Below, piece by piece: positions 8,305-17,268 of a DNA stretch of 64,000 nt. Position 1 is the first letter of the stretch; each line of letters begins with the position of its first letter. The position numbers and the translations under genes were made by a program. This DNA is from Paraburkholderia guartelaensis (lineage in GTDB: Bacteria; Pseudomonadota; Gammaproteobacteria; Burkholderiales; Burkholderiaceae): the NCBI RefSeq assembly GCF_004353905.1, contig NZ_SMOD01000001.1, positions 62,001 to 126,000 of the forward strand. The letters run 5' to 3'. Under the pieces are notes generated by a model. That model worked only from the letters and a program-made list of their open reading frames with translations. It had not been told where the DNA came from and did not search any database.

Positions 8305-9477
8305 ATGGCGAGCATTTCGTTGCGCGGCGTTCAGAAGGCATACGGCGAAAATGCGCCGGTGATTCGCAACGTCGATCTGGAGATCGGCAGGAACGAGTTC
8401 TGTGTATTTCTCGGCCCTTCGGGCTGCGGCAAGTCCACGCTGCTGCGCATGATCGCGGGCCTGGAAGACGTGACCGACGGCGATATTTCGATCGGCGGCA
8501 AACTCGTGAACGACGTGCCCGCGGCACAACGCGGCGTGGCCATGGTGTTCCAGAGCTACGCGCTGTTCCCGCACATGACCGTGTACGAGAACATGGCGTT
8601 CGGCCTCAAGCTCGCGAAAACGTCGAAGGCCGAGATCGATCGCAAGGTGCGCGAAGCCGCGCGCATTCTTCAGCTCGAAGCACTGCTCGAGCGTCACCCC
8701 AAGGCGCTTTCGGGCGGCCAGCGGCAGCGCGTGGCGATTGGCCGCGCGATCGTGCGCGAGCCCGGCGTGTTCCTGTTCGACGAGCCGCTTTCCAATCTCG
8801 ATGCCACGTTGCGCGGCCAGACGCGTATCGAAATCGCGCGCCTGCATCGCCAGTTCGAGCAGGCGAGCGTGGTGTATGTGACGCACGACCAGATCGAGGC
8901 GATGACGCTCGCCGACAAGATCGTCCTGCTGCATAGCGGTCAGGATACCGAACGATACGGCAGCATCGCCCAGGTGGGCGCGCCGCTCGAGCTTTATCAC
9001 CGGCCTGCGAGCCGCTTCGTGGCGGGCTTCATCGGCTCGCCGCGCATGAATTTTTTGCCGGCGCGCGTGGTGGCCATCGAGGCGAACGGCGTGAGCATCA
9101 CGCTCGATGAGAGCGGCGAAACGGTGCGGCTGCCGGTGCAGGGTGCGCAGCTCACCGTGGGCGCGCCGGTCACGTTCGGCGTACGTCCCGAGCATCTCGA
9201 ACTGGTGGTGGATGGCGTTGCATCGCGCACCTCGCGCGATGCTCAGGATGCCTTGACGATTGCGCGTGCGATCACGCTGGTCGAGGAGCTTGGTGAGCAC
9301 AGCTATGTGCACCTCGAACAGCCAGGCGGGGCAGTGCTCGTCGCCAAGGCGCCCGGCGATGCACGCCTTAAAAGCGGCGACACCGCGCAGTTCCGTGCGA
9401 ACGCGAGCGCCTGCCATCTGTTCGCGGAAGACGGCTTTGCCGTTGCGCCGCTCGCCACCATCGATCAACCCGCATGA
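8305..9477 (+). CDS. Sugar ABC transporter ATPase (MalK/UgpC type)
   Basis: 390 residues. Walker A is GPSGCGKST (about 38-46), the signature is LSGGQRQR, Walker B is VFLFDEPLSNLDA, and the switch His is in YVTHDQIEAM. The C-terminal 150 residues form the regulatory OB-fold part seen in MalK/UgpC (FGVRPEHLEL). It therefore powers a carbohydrate importer of the MalFGK class, with the binding protein and two permeases of this operon as partners. It is the first gene of the operon; a ribosome site GGAGACGGGACG precedes the ATG. Its stop overlaps an ATG at 9474 that could be a coupled start for the next gene. Confidence 0.93.
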   Translation: MASISLRGVQKAYGENAPVIRNVDLEIGRNEFCVFLGPSGCGKSTLLRMIAGLEDVTDGDISIGGKLVNDVPAAQRGVAMVFQSYALFPHMTVYENMAFGLKLAKTSKAEIDRKVREAARILQLEALLERHPKALSGGQRQRVAIGRAIVREPGVFLFDEPLSNLDATLRGQTRIEIARLHRQFEQASVVYVTHDQIEAMTLADKIVLLHSGQDTERYGSIAQVGAPLELYHRPASRFVAGFIGSPRMNFLPARVVAIEANGVSITLDESGETVRLPVQGAQLTVGAPVTFGVRPEHLELVVDGVASRTSRDAQDALTIARAITLVEELGEHSYVHLEQPGGAVLVAKAPGDARLKSGDTAQFRANASACHLFAEDGFAVAPLATIDQPA

Positions 9478-9500
9478 AAACAACAACCGAGGACACAGGG

Positions 9501-11501
9501 ATGCGTCTTGGAGTCTGCTATTACCCGGAGCACTGGCCGGAGGCCATGTGGAAAGACGACGCCGCGCGCATGAAGGCGCTGGGTATCGCGCAGGTGCGTA
9601 TCGCCGAGTTCGCGTGGAGCCGCATCGAGCCCACGCCAGGTGAATTCGACTGGGGCTGGCTCGATCGCGCGATCGACACGCTCGGCGCCGCAGGACTGCA
9701 GGTGGTGATGTGCACGCCCACGGCCACGCCGCCCAAGTGGCTGATCGACCAGCATCCGGACATTCTGCCCGTGGGCGCAGATGGACGCGTGCGCGGGTTC
9801 GGCTCGCGGCGGCACTACGATTTTTCATCGCCGGCGTATTACGAGGCTTCGCGGCGCATCTGCGAGGCGGTCGCCGCGCGTTATGGCCAGCATCCCGCCG
9901 TCGCCTACTGGCAAACCGATAACGAGTACGGCTGCCATCAAACGGTGGTGAGCTACTCGCCGGCCGCGGTGCAGCGCTTTCGCGAATGGCTCAAGGCGCG
10001 CTACGGCAGCATCGACGCGCTCAACACCGCCTGGGGCACCGTGTTCTGGAGCATGGAGTACCGCAGCTTCGACGAAATCGAAGCGCCCGTCGGCACGGTC
10101 ACTGAGGCGCATCCGTCGCACCGGCTCGACTACCAGCGCTTCGCCTCCGATGAAGTGCAGCGCTACAACCGCATGCAGGTCGATATCCTGCGCGCGCATT
10201 CGCCGGGCCGGCCCATTGCGCACAACTTCATGCAGCTCTTCATGGAGTTCGATCACTACAAGGTCGCCGCCGATCTCGACGTCGCGACGTGGGACAGCTA
10301 TCCGCTCGGCGCGCTCGACCAGCAGTGGTTCGCGCCCGACGTGAAGGCGCGCTATCTGCGCACCGGGCACCCGGACTTCGCCTCGTTCAATCACGACGTG
10401 TATCGCGGCATGTCGAAGCTGCCGTTCTGGGTCATGGAGCAGCAGCCCGGCCCCGTGAACTGGGCGCACTGGAACCCCGCGCCGCTGCCCGGCATGGTGC
10501 GTCTCTGGAGCTGGGAAGCGTTCGCGCACGGCGCAGGCTGTGTGTCGTATTTCCGCTGGCGCCAGGCGCCGTTCGCGCAGGAGCAGATGCACGCGGGCCT
10601 GAATACGCCCGACAACCGTCCCGACCTCGGCAGTGCGGAGGCGGCGCGCGTGGCCGAGGAAATCGAGGCCGTGCTCGCGGCGGCGAAGGGCGGCCGCGAC
10701 TTCGACGTGAAAACGCCTGTTGCACTCGTGCTCGACTACGAGGCGAAGTGGCTCTTCGAGATTCATCCGCAGGGCGCGGATTTCCACTATCCGCGCTTTG
10801 CTGTGGAGTACTACTCGGCGCTGCGCGCGCTAGGCTTCGACGTGGATATCGTTTCGGTGCACGCGCCGCTCGACGGCTACCGGCTCGTGGTCGTGCCGCC
10901 GCTGCCCATCGTGCCAGACGACTTCGCGCAGCGCCTCGCGAATTCGGGCGCGCAGGTGGTGATCGGGCCGCGCACGGGCTCGAAAACCGCCGATCTGCAG
11001 ATTCCCGCCAACCTGCCGCCGGGGCCGCTCGCGGCGCTGCTGCCGCTGCGCGTGTGGCGCGTGGAGTCGCTGCGGCCCAACATCAGCGAGCCGGTGCGCT
11101 TCGACATGGATGGCGCGCACGAAGGCCACGCGCGCCACTGGCGCGATCTGATCGAACTGGGCGCCGATACCGGCGAAAACGAATGGGCCGTGCCGGAAGT
11201 GCGCGCAACGTTCAGCGACGGCCATCCCGCCTATGTGAAGAGCGGCGCGGTCCACTACCTCGCGAGCCTGTTCGACGAGGTGAGCACGCAGGCGCTCTTT
11301 GCGCGCGTTGCGCGCGAAGCGGGCCTCACGCCGCAGCCGCTTGGCGACGCGATCCGCGTGAGCCGGCGCGGCGGCTTCACCTGGGTGTTCAACTACGGGC
11401 CGGGCACGCACACGCTTTCTGCGGATATTCCCGACGATGCATACGTGATCGGCTCGCGTACGATAGAGCCGCAGGGCGTGAGCGCCTACCGTTCGCAATA
11501 G
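9501..11501 (+). CDS. GH42 beta-galactosidase
   Basis: 666 residues from the ATG at 9501. The N terminus LGVCYYPEHWPE is the hallmark of glycoside hydrolase family 42. The acid/base Glu is residue 142 in QTDNEYGCH and the nucleophile Glu is residue 313 in WVMEQQPG, each one residue off the positions I recall for the Thermus A4 enzyme. Domains in order: TIM barrel to about 390, a trimerisation domain, and a small beta domain with the C-terminal FNYGPG. No signal peptide is seen, so it acts in the cytoplasm on imported oligosaccharides. A start at 9474 would overlap the upstream stop and add nine residues; 9501 is preferred because GAGGA lies eight bases before it. GH42 enzymes often cut galactans or galacto-oligosaccharides rather than lactose. 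Confidence 0.93.
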   Translation: MRLGVCYYPEHWPEAMWKDDAARMKALGIAQVRIAEFAWSRIEPTPGEFDWGWLDRAIDTLGAAGLQVVMCTPTATPPKWLIDQHPDILPVGADGRVRGFGSRRHYDFSSPAYYEASRRICEAVAARYGQHPAVAYWQTDNEYGCHQTVVSYSPAAVQRFREWLKARYGSIDALNTAWGTVFWSMEYRSFDEIEAPVGTVTEAHPSHRLDYQRFASDEVQRYNRMQVDILRAHSPGRPIAHNFMQLFMEFDHYKVAADLDVATWDSYPLGALDQQWFAPDVKARYLRTGHPDFASFNHDVYRGMSKLPFWVMEQQPGPVNWAHWNPAPLPGMVRLWSWEAFAHGAGCVSYFRWRQAPFAQEQMHAGLNTPDNRPDLGSAEAARVAEEIEAVLAAAKGGRDFDVKTPVALVLDYEAKWLFEIHPQGADFHYPRFAVEYYSALRALGFDVDIVSVHAPLDGYRLVVVPPLPIVPDDFAQRLANSGAQVVIGPRTGSKTADLQIPANLPPGPLAALLPLRVWRVESLRPNISEPVRFDMDGAHEGHARHWRDLIELGADTGENEWAVPEVRATFSDGHPAYVKSGAVHYLASLFDEVSTQALFARVAREAGLTPQPLGDAIRVSRRGGFTWVFNYGPGTHTLSADIPDDAYVIGSRTIEPQGVSAYRSQ

Positions 11502-11572
11502 ACGCAAATAGACGTATTGCGCAGTTCCTGACGATGCAGCACCGACAACGACGTATAACCAAGGAGACACGC

Positions 11573-12835
11573 ATGATCGGCAAGACCTTCAGACCACGTA
11601 CCCTGCTCGTTGCTGCGACGCTGGCGGCGGGCGCGCTTGCAGGCACGTTCGCGAGCGCGGCACAGGCCGGCACGCTCGAAATGAACATTGCCTACAAGGG
11701 CGCAAGCCAGCGCGCCGTGTGGGAACAGGTGATCGACGAGTTCAAGAAAACGCACCCCGGCACGGACGTGAAGGTGTCGTTCGTCGACGAGGAAGCCTAC
11801 AAGGTCCAGTTGCCGAACTGGCTCACGACCGCGCCGCCCGACATCGTGAACTGGCACGACGGCGAGCGCATGGCCTACTACGCGAAGCGTGGCCTTTTCG
11901 CGGATCTTTCGGACGACTGGAAGAAGAACAACTGGGACAGCATGTACGCCTCGACGAAGGAGGCTTCGTCGTACCAGGGCAAGCAGTACGCCGCGCCCAC
12001 GGTGTATTACTCGTGGGGCATGTTCTATCGCAAGGACCTGTTCGACAAGGTGGGCATCAAGAGCGAGCCGAAAACGTGGAATGAGTTCCTCGACGCCTGC
12101 AAGAAGCTCAAGGCCGCGGGCATCGCGCCGATCGCCGTGGGCGGGCGCGACGCGTGGACGCTGGCGGGCTGGTTCGACTATCTGGACCTGCGCCTGAACG
12201 GCAATGCGTTCCACCAGAAGCTGATGGCCGGCGAAGTGCCGTACACCGACCCGCGCGTGAAGAAGGTCTACGTGACGTGGAAGCAACTGCTCGACGACGG
12301 CGACTTCATTCCCAATTCGCTCTCGTACGATCTCGATGCCGCGCAGCCGTTCCTGTTCCAGGGCAAGGCCGCGATGATGCTGATGGGCACGTTCATCACG
12401 GGCGGCTTCAGCCCGACGGTCAAGCAGCAGATGGGCTACTTCCAGTTCCCGATCATCGACCCGAACGTGCCGACCGCCGAAGACGGTCCGGTCGAATCGC
12501 TGCATATTCCGGGGAAGGCGAAGAACAAGGCCGATGCGCGTGCGTTCCTCGCATTCGCGGAGACGCCGGATGTCGGCGCGCAGCTTGCCAAGGGGCTGGG
12601 TTCGCTTTCGGCCAACAGCAAGTCACCGGAGCCCGAAGACCCGATTTCGAAGATCGGCTTCCAGATCCTCTCGAACACGAAGGGCGGCATTGCGCAGTTC
12701 TATGATCGCGACATGACGAAGGAAATGGCTGACGAAGGCATGAAGGGCATGCAGCAGTTCGTGTCCGATCCGACGAAGCTCGACTCGATTCTTGCGCAGC
12801 TCGAGCAGACGCGTCAGCGGATCTACAAGAAGTAA
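11573..12835 (+). CDS. Carbohydrate ABC transporter substrate-binding protein
   Basis: 420 residues with a clear Sec signal peptide: basic start MIGKTFRPR, hydrophobic core, and a predicted cleavage after AQA near residue 33. The mature part has the features of family-1 extracellular sugar-binding proteins (MNIAYKGASQRAVWEQVIDEFKK; INWHDG-like VNWHDGERM; GMFYRKDLFDKVGI; AMMLMGTFITGGF). It should capture a beta-galactoside in the periplasm for the two permeases that follow. An AAGGAGAC ribosome site precedes the ATG, the best in the operon. A longer in-frame reading upstream exists but is the shadow of the beta-galactosidase gene. A stable hairpin follows the stop. Confidence 0.93.
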   Translation: MIGKTFRPRTLLVAATLAAGALAGTFASAAQAGTLEMNIAYKGASQRAVWEQVIDEFKKTHPGTDVKVSFVDEEAYKVQLPNWLTTAPPDIVNWHDGERMAYYAKRGLFADLSDDWKKNNWDSMYASTKEASSYQGKQYAAPTVYYSWGMFYRKDLFDKVGIKSEPKTWNEFLDACKKLKAAGIAPIAVGGRDAWTLAGWFDYLDLRLNGNAFHQKLMAGEVPYTDPRVKKVYVTWKQLLDDGDFIPNSLSYDLDAAQPFLFQGKAAMMLMGTFITGGFSPTVKQQMGYFQFPIIDPNVPTAEDGPVESLHIPGKAKNKADARAFLAFAETPDVGAQLAKGLGSLSANSKSPEPEDPISKIGFQILSNTKGGIAQFYDRDMTKEMADEGMKGMQQFVSDPTKLDSILAQLEQTRQRIYKK

Positions 12836-12850
12836 GGTGTTCGAAGTGAA

Positions 12851-12878
12851 GGCGGGCGGTGCGTCGGCGCTGCCCGCC
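12851..12878 (+). terminator. Intercistronic hairpin after the sugar-binding protein gene
   Basis: GGCGGGC (12851-12857) pairs with GCCCGCC (12872-12878), with further pairing inside the loop. There is no T run directly after it. A hairpin at this place, between the binding protein and the first permease, is known in mal-type operons to protect the upstream message and lower expression of the membrane subunits. Confidence 0.5.
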
Positions 12879-12902
12879 GGGTAATCAAGTGGGGGTTTTG
12901 CC

Positions 12903-13877
12903 GTGAGACAGGCAGTGAGTCACACCGTTGCGCAACGCGTGGATGGCGCCGCGCCAGCCGGTGGCGAGAACGGCGGCATGCCGCACGCGAGCGGGCGGGG
13001 CATTCAGCCGCGCCGCCGCGCGTCGCCCACCGCGCGTCGCCAGCGCCGCGCCGCGTGCTTCTTTCTCGCGCCCGCGGTCATCATGTTCGCGGTGTACGTG
13101 ATCTGGCCGATTCTCTCCACGCTGCGTCTCTCGCTCTACAACTGGGACGGCATGACCGAAGCGAGCTTCGTGGGGCTTGCGAATTACATCGAGCTGTTCC
13201 ACTCGCCCACGTTCTACACGGCGCTCAAGAACAACGTGATCTGGCTGGTGCTGTTCCTGCTCGCGCCGCCCATGGGTCTCGCGATCGCGCTGTACCTGAA
13301 CCAGGCCGTGGGCGGCATCCGCATCGTCAAGTCGCTGTTCTTCGCGCCGTTCGTGCTTTCGGGCGTGGTGGTGGGCCTCATCTACTCGTGGTTCTACGAC
13401 CCCACGTTCGGCCTGCTCGCGCTCATGCTGGGCCGTGGCATTCCCGTGCTCGGCGACCCGAACTACGCGACGCCTGGCATCATCTTCGCGGCGCTCTGGC
13501 CGCAGACCGCGTACTGCATGATCCTCTACCTCACGGGCCTTACCACCCTCAACAGCGAGCAGATCGAGGCCGCGCGCATGGAAGGCGCGAAGGGCTGGAC
13601 CATGCTCTGGCACGTGATCCTGCCGCAACTGCGGCCCGTCACGTTCATGGCCGTGGTGGTCACGGTCATCGGCGCGCTGCGCAGTTTCGACCTCATTTCC
13701 GTGATGACGGGCGGCGGGCCGTTCGAAAGCTCGACGGTGCTCGCGTACTACATGTACGACCAGGCGATCAAATACTACCGGCTCGGTTATTCCGCCGCGA
13801 TCGCCGTCGTGCTGTTCGCGATCATGCTGCTCTATATCGTCTATCACCTGCGCCGCCTGCTGCGCAGCGAGCACTGA
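12903..13877 (+). CDS. Sugar ABC transporter permease 1 (MalF/UgpA type)
   Basis: 324 residues. A basic, low-complexity N terminus of about 50 residues is followed by six membrane segments starting at ACFFLAPAVIMFAVYVIWP. The cytoplasmic EAA loop that docks on the ATPase reads EAARMEGAKGWTMLWHVILPQL. It pairs with the next permease and the MalK-type ATPase. The start is uncertain: a GTG at 12903 follows GTGGGGG, while an ATG at 12979 would remove 25 residues of the unstructured tail. The order binding protein, permease, permease is typical. Confidence 0.9.
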   Translation: MRQAVSHTVAQRVDGAAPAGGENGGMPHASGRGIQPRRRASPTARRQRRAACFFLAPAVIMFAVYVIWPILSTLRLSLYNWDGMTEASFVGLANYIELFHSPTFYTALKNNVIWLVLFLLAPPMGLAIALYLNQAVGGIRIVKSLFFAPFVLSGVVVGLIYSWFYDPTFGLLALMLGRGIPVLGDPNYATPGIIFAALWPQTAYCMILYLTGLTTLNSEQIEAARMEGAKGWTMLWHVILPQLRPVTFMAVVVTVIGALRSFDLISVMTGGGPFESSTVLAYYMYDQAIKYYRLGYSAAIAVVLFAIMLLYIVYHLRRLLRSEH

Positions 13878-13898
13878 ATCCGCTACGAGGAGCCCCAC

Positions 13899-14750
13899 AT
13901 GTTTCCGATTCCGGTCGACAAATGGAAGCCCGCGTCGCGCCGCCTGTACAAGCTCTCGCTGCCCGTGGCGCTCGTCATCTGGCTGCTGCCGCTCATTGCC
14001 GTTCTGGTCACTTCGGTGCGCTCCACCGAGGAACTGAGCGAAGGCAACTACTGGGGCTGGCCGAGGCACTTCGCGATGATCGAGAACTACCGCGACGCGC
14101 TCACGACTTCGCCGATGCTCCATTATTTCTGGAACAGCGTGCAGATCACGCTGCCCGCCGTGGCCGGGGCGATCGCGCTCGCGGCGCTGGCGGGCTATGC
14201 GCTGGCCATCTACCGCTTTCCGGGCAATTCGGCGCTGTTCGCGACCTTCGTTGCGGGCAACTTCGTGCCGATCCAGGTGCTGATGATTCCGGTGCGCGAC
14301 CTCACGCTCAAGCTCGGGCTCTACAATACCGTTGGTGGCCTGATCCTGTTCCATCTTTCGTTTCAGACGGGTTTTTGCGCGCTTTTCCTGCGCAACTTCA
14401 TCAAGCAGCTGCCATTCGAACTCGTGGAGGCCGCGCGCATCGAGGGTGCGAACGAATGGACCGTGTTCGTGCGCATCGTGCTGCCGCTCATTCGCCCGGC
14501 GCTCGCAGCACTCGCCATTCTCGTATTCACGTTCGTCTGGAACGACTACTTCTGGGCGCTGTGCCTGACCCAGGGCGACGACGCCGCGCCGATCACGGTG
14601 GGCGTCGCGGCCCTCAAGGGGCAATGGACGACGGCGTGGAATCTCGTTTCCGCAGGCTCGGTCTTGGCTGCCTTGCCTTCGGTGATGATGTTCTTCGCGA
14701 TGCAAAAGCACTTCGTGGCGGGGCTCACGTTCGGCGCGACCAAGGGTTGA
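13899..14750 (+). CDS. Sugar ABC transporter permease 2 (MalG/UgpE type)
   Basis: 283 residues with six membrane segments (first at LSLPVALVIWLLPLIAVLV) and the EAA docking loop ELVEAARIEGANEWTVFVRIVLPLI. It starts 21 bases after the first permease behind GAGGAG and is the last gene of the operon. Together with the preceding permease it forms the membrane channel of the galactoside importer. Residues ASRRLYK at the N terminus put the first loop in the cytoplasm. Confidence 0.92.
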   Translation: MFPIPVDKWKPASRRLYKLSLPVALVIWLLPLIAVLVTSVRSTEELSEGNYWGWPRHFAMIENYRDALTTSPMLHYFWNSVQITLPAVAGAIALAALAGYALAIYRFPGNSALFATFVAGNFVPIQVLMIPVRDLTLKLGLYNTVGGLILFHLSFQTGFCALFLRNFIKQLPFELVEAARIEGANEWTVFVRIVLPLIRPALAALAILVFTFVWNDYFWALCLTQGDDAAPITVGVAALKGQWTTAWNLVSAGSVLAALPSVMMFFAMQKHFVAGLTFGATKG

Positions 14751-14845
14751 ACGGTCGATGAAAGGCGGGGCGATTTGACTTCGGCGCGGCGCTACGGTCC
14801 AATTTCAGACGACCCGACGCAAGTCACGCCCGCAAGGAACGCCCC

Positions 14846-15349
14846 ATGCAGCAAAACGAACCGGCCCCGCGGCCGACGCAGCCCGCATCGCCCACGCAAC
14901 TCCCCGAAGCGCTCGTGCGCGAATTCGACGGCGACCACCTCGAAGCGCGCCTCGCCGATGCAGTTCGCCTTTCTACCGTCAGCGAGGACGGCTGGCCGCA
15001 CGGCGCGCAACTGAGCGCGGGCGAGATCCTGGCCGTGAACGCCACCACGCTGCTCGTTGCAATCTGGCCGCAATCCAGTACCACAGCGAACCTCATGCGC
15101 GACGGGCGCCTCACGCTTTCGCTCGTGCATGACGGTGCGCTGCTGGAGATTCGCGCACGCTCGCACGCCGTGGCGCAGCGCCAAACGGCACTCGGACTGA
15201 GCGTATTTCGCGTGGAAATCGAATCCGTCACCGAGCATCGCGCGAAGTATGCCGAGGTGCTGAGCGGCGTGACGTTCCGGCTCTACGAGCCCGCGCTGGT
15301 GCTGGCGCGCTGGCGCGAGCAGATCGCGATGCTGCGTACATTCGCCTGA
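14846..15349 (+). CDS. Pyridoxamine 5'-phosphate oxidase family protein (split-barrel flavin fold)
   Basis: 167 residues. The start has a Pro/Gln-rich tail, then a split-barrel domain with VRLSTVSEDGWPHGAQLSAGEI, where SEDGWPH-like turns bind FMN in this family. The C-terminal part (RLYEPALVLARWREQI) is shared by a group of uncharacterised PNPOx-like proteins. It lacks the substrate-binding C-terminal segment of true PdxH. A flavin- or heme-dependent role is possible but not shown. An AAGGAA ribosome site is present. It is 95 bases after the galactoside operon and probably a separate unit. Confidence 0.7.
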   Translation: MQQNEPAPRPTQPASPTQLPEALVREFDGDHLEARLADAVRLSTVSEDGWPHGAQLSAGEILAVNATTLLVAIWPQSSTTANLMRDGRLTLSLVHDGALLEIRARSHAVAQRQTALGLSVFRVEIESVTEHRAKYAEVLSGVTFRLYEPALVLARWREQIAMLRTFA

Positions 15350-15474
15350 GTTTGCATGCAGCGCGCGGCGAAAGCTTCGTGATGTTGTCATTGTCGATGT
15401 GCTAGCGTGTCCAGCGGGGGCGCGCGCTTCACGCGACCTGGCGCAACGTCCAAACAAACGCTACCGGAACCACG

Positions 15475-16278
15475 ATGCAAACCACGGTACTCACAGACTG
15501 GCAGCAGTTCATGGCGCTGACCACGCAGCTCGACGGCTGGGCGTTTCGCGGCCAGCAGAACGCGCAGTGGAACCTCGAAAGCTCGCTCACGCGCTACATG
15601 CGCGACTACGTGGGCGACCGGCTGCAATGGCGCCAGCGCGAGGAGCGCGCTATTCGCGTGTTTCGCCGCAAGGCACACAATTTTCTCGCGCATCCGGACC
15701 TGCTCAAGGACGACCTGCGCTGTCTCGCGCTCATGCAGCACCACGGCGCACCCACGCGGCTGCTCGATTTCACCAAGAGCCCGTTCGTCGCGGCCTTTTT
15801 CGCGCTCGAACGCGCCACCGGCGACTCGGCTGTCTACGCGCTGAACACGCCGGCGCTCTGGAACAGCCGCGCGCTGCCCAAGGCCAACCCCACGCTGACG
15901 CGCGACGTGATCGACCCGCGCGCGCACGACAACTTCGAGCGCTACTTCTTTAGCAACACGAACGAAATTCTCTGGTCGGGCGAGCCCACGGAGATGGACG
16001 ACCGGCTCGTCGCGCAGTCGGGCACGTTCGTCGTGCCGGGCGTGATCGACAAGCCGTTGCAGGCCATTCTGGAAGGCTACGAGAGCCACGAGGAACTGCT
16101 GCACAAGATCGTGCTGCCCGAACGCATCCGCATGGACGCGATGAAGTGGCTCTACCGTATGAACATCACGAATGCGTCGCTGTTTCCAGGCCTCGACGGT
16201 CTCGCGCGCTCCATCGCGGTGGAACTGGAGATCGTGTGGTCGGGCATGATCGTGCCGGTTGCGGGCGCGGCGAATTGA
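15475..16278 (+). CDS. FRG-domain protein
   Basis: 267 residues. The N-terminal half carries the FRG motif in WAFRGQQNAQWNLESSLTR (about 22-40), followed by a basic helix and DDLRCLALMQHHGAPTRLLDFTKSPFVAAFFAL, the second conserved block of the family with the HHGxPTRLLD core. The C-terminal part ends in a small beta region (MIVPVAGAAN). FRG proteins are widespread, often near defence or toxin genes, but no enzymatic role is firmly known for most. Here the gene stands alone between a PNPOx-like gene and a convergent YciI-like gene, with no recognisable defence partner. Only a weak ribosome site (CCGGAA) precedes the ATG. Confidence 0.85.
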   Translation: MQTTVLTDWQQFMALTTQLDGWAFRGQQNAQWNLESSLTRYMRDYVGDRLQWRQREERAIRVFRRKAHNFLAHPDLLKDDLRCLALMQHHGAPTRLLDFTKSPFVAAFFALERATGDSAVYALNTPALWNSRALPKANPTLTRDVIDPRAHDNFERYFFSNTNEILWSGEPTEMDDRLVAQSGTFVVPGVIDKPLQAILEGYESHEELLHKIVLPERIRMDAMKWLYRMNITNASLFPGLDGLARSIAVELEIVWSGMIVPVAGAAN

Positions 16279-16305
16279 ATCGTCCCGGGCCCGCAGCGGC
16301 CACAT

Positions 16306-16602
16306 TTACGGCGTTTCGGGCCGCGGCAGATTGAGGCCGGGCGCGAGCCGCGTGGCCTTGAATTCCGTTACTTCGTAGGTGGCGACGCCCTGTTGCGCGA
16401 ACGGATCGGCGGCGAGCAGCGCATCGAGCCGCTCACGCGGCATATGCGAGGCGATGATCACGCCACCGTCGCGCGGCATTTTCGGGCCGGCGGCAATGAA
16501 ATTGCCGGTTTCGAACTGTGCGTCGAGGTACGCGCGATGCGCGGGAAGGGCGTCGTCGATGCGTTCGAGCGAAGCGATATAGGTCAGCGAAACGATGTAC
16601 AT
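16306..16602 (-). CDS. YciI-family protein
   Basis: 98 residues, the usual length of this dimeric ferredoxin-like family. It shows the conserved His in LPAHRAYLDAQF and the Asp in LLAADPFAQQGVATYEV that form the putative active site. The reaction is unknown for most members; some act as hydrolases or chlorophenol-related enzymes. It lies 35 bases downstream of the nudK gene on the same strand and may be cotranscribed with it. Confidence 0.85.
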   Translation of the reverse strand: MYIVSLTYIASLERIDDALPAHRAYLDAQFETGNFIAAGPKMPRDGGVIIASHMPRERLDALLAADPFAQQGVATYEVTEFKATRLAPGLNLPRPETP

Positions 16603-16637
16603 GGGTGGCCGATAGAAAACGGGTGAAAGCGCCTATG

Positions 16638-17225
16638 TTAGCGTGCGAGACCGCCTAGTGCCGCGTGCTGTAGCAGCATGATCGTCTTGCCGTCCACGAT
16701 CTCGCCGCGCTCGATCATCCTTAGCGCCTCGCCAAGCGGCACTTCGACCACTTCCAGATCCTCGCCTTCTTCTTCGACACCGCCGCCCGCGCCCGGCCGC
16801 TCGGCGGGGTCGTATTCGCCCAGGTAGAAGTAGAGCTTCTCGGTCACGGAGCCTGGGCTCATGTACGCCTCGAACACCTTGCGCAGGTTGCGCACGCGGT
16901 AGCCCGTCTCTTCCTCGACTTCGGCGCGAATGCGCTCGTCGGGCGCGGCGTCGTCGAGCAGGCCGCCCGGCGCCTCGATCATCATGCCGTCGTGTCCGTT
17001 GACGAACGTCGGCATGCGAAATTGCCGCGTGAGCACGACGTTGCCGCTTCGCGGGTCGTGCAGCAGGATGGTCGCGCCGTTGCCGCGATCGTAGGTTTCC
17101 CGGCTCTGGCGCTGCCACGTGCCGTTGCTGCGCAGGAAGTCGAAGGTCACCTTGCGGAGCACATACCAGTCGTCGGACAGCACGGTGGTTTCGATCATTC
17201 GCACGCGGTCTTTCGTTGCAGTCAT
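16638..17225 (-). CDS. nudK: GDP-mannose pyrophosphatase-like Nudix hydrolase
   Basis: 195 residues. The sequence follows E. coli NudK closely as I recall it: LSDDWYVLRKVTFDFLRSNG, SRETYDRGNGATILL, VLTRQFRMPTFVNG and the acidic EEEGEDLEVVE segment near the end. The Nudix box begins GGLLDDAAPDER and ends AEVEEETGY. The metal-binding EE pair is intact, but the first Glu of the box is Ala here. NudK cleaves GDP-mannose to GMP and mannose 1-phosphate. The start at 17225 follows GAGGGGAACG. It is divergent from a DeoR-type regulator whose phased repeats may control both genes. Confidence 0.85.
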   Translation of the reverse strand: MTATKDRVRMIETTVLSDDWYVLRKVTFDFLRSNGTWQRQSRETYDRGNGATILLHDPRSGNVVLTRQFRMPTFVNGHDGMMIEAPGGLLDDAAPDERIRAEVEEETGYRVRNLRKVFEAYMSPGSVTEKLYFYLGEYDPAERPGAGGGVEEEGEDLEVVEVPLGEALRMIERGEIVDGKTIMLLQHAALGGLAR

Positions 17226-17268
17226 CTCGTTCCCCTCGGTCCTTGGTCAGCAATCGCCATTCATGGTA

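Noticed and set aside
10289..11572. Long N-terminal extension of the sugar-binding protein
   Set aside because: It overlaps the beta-galactosidase gene in another frame; the signal peptide and AAGGAGAC site define the start at 11573.
12885..14711. 608-codon open frame on the minus strand
   Set aside because: It lies opposite two clear permease genes and has the His/Arg/Glu-rich, low-hydrophobic composition of antisense frames in GC-rich DNA.
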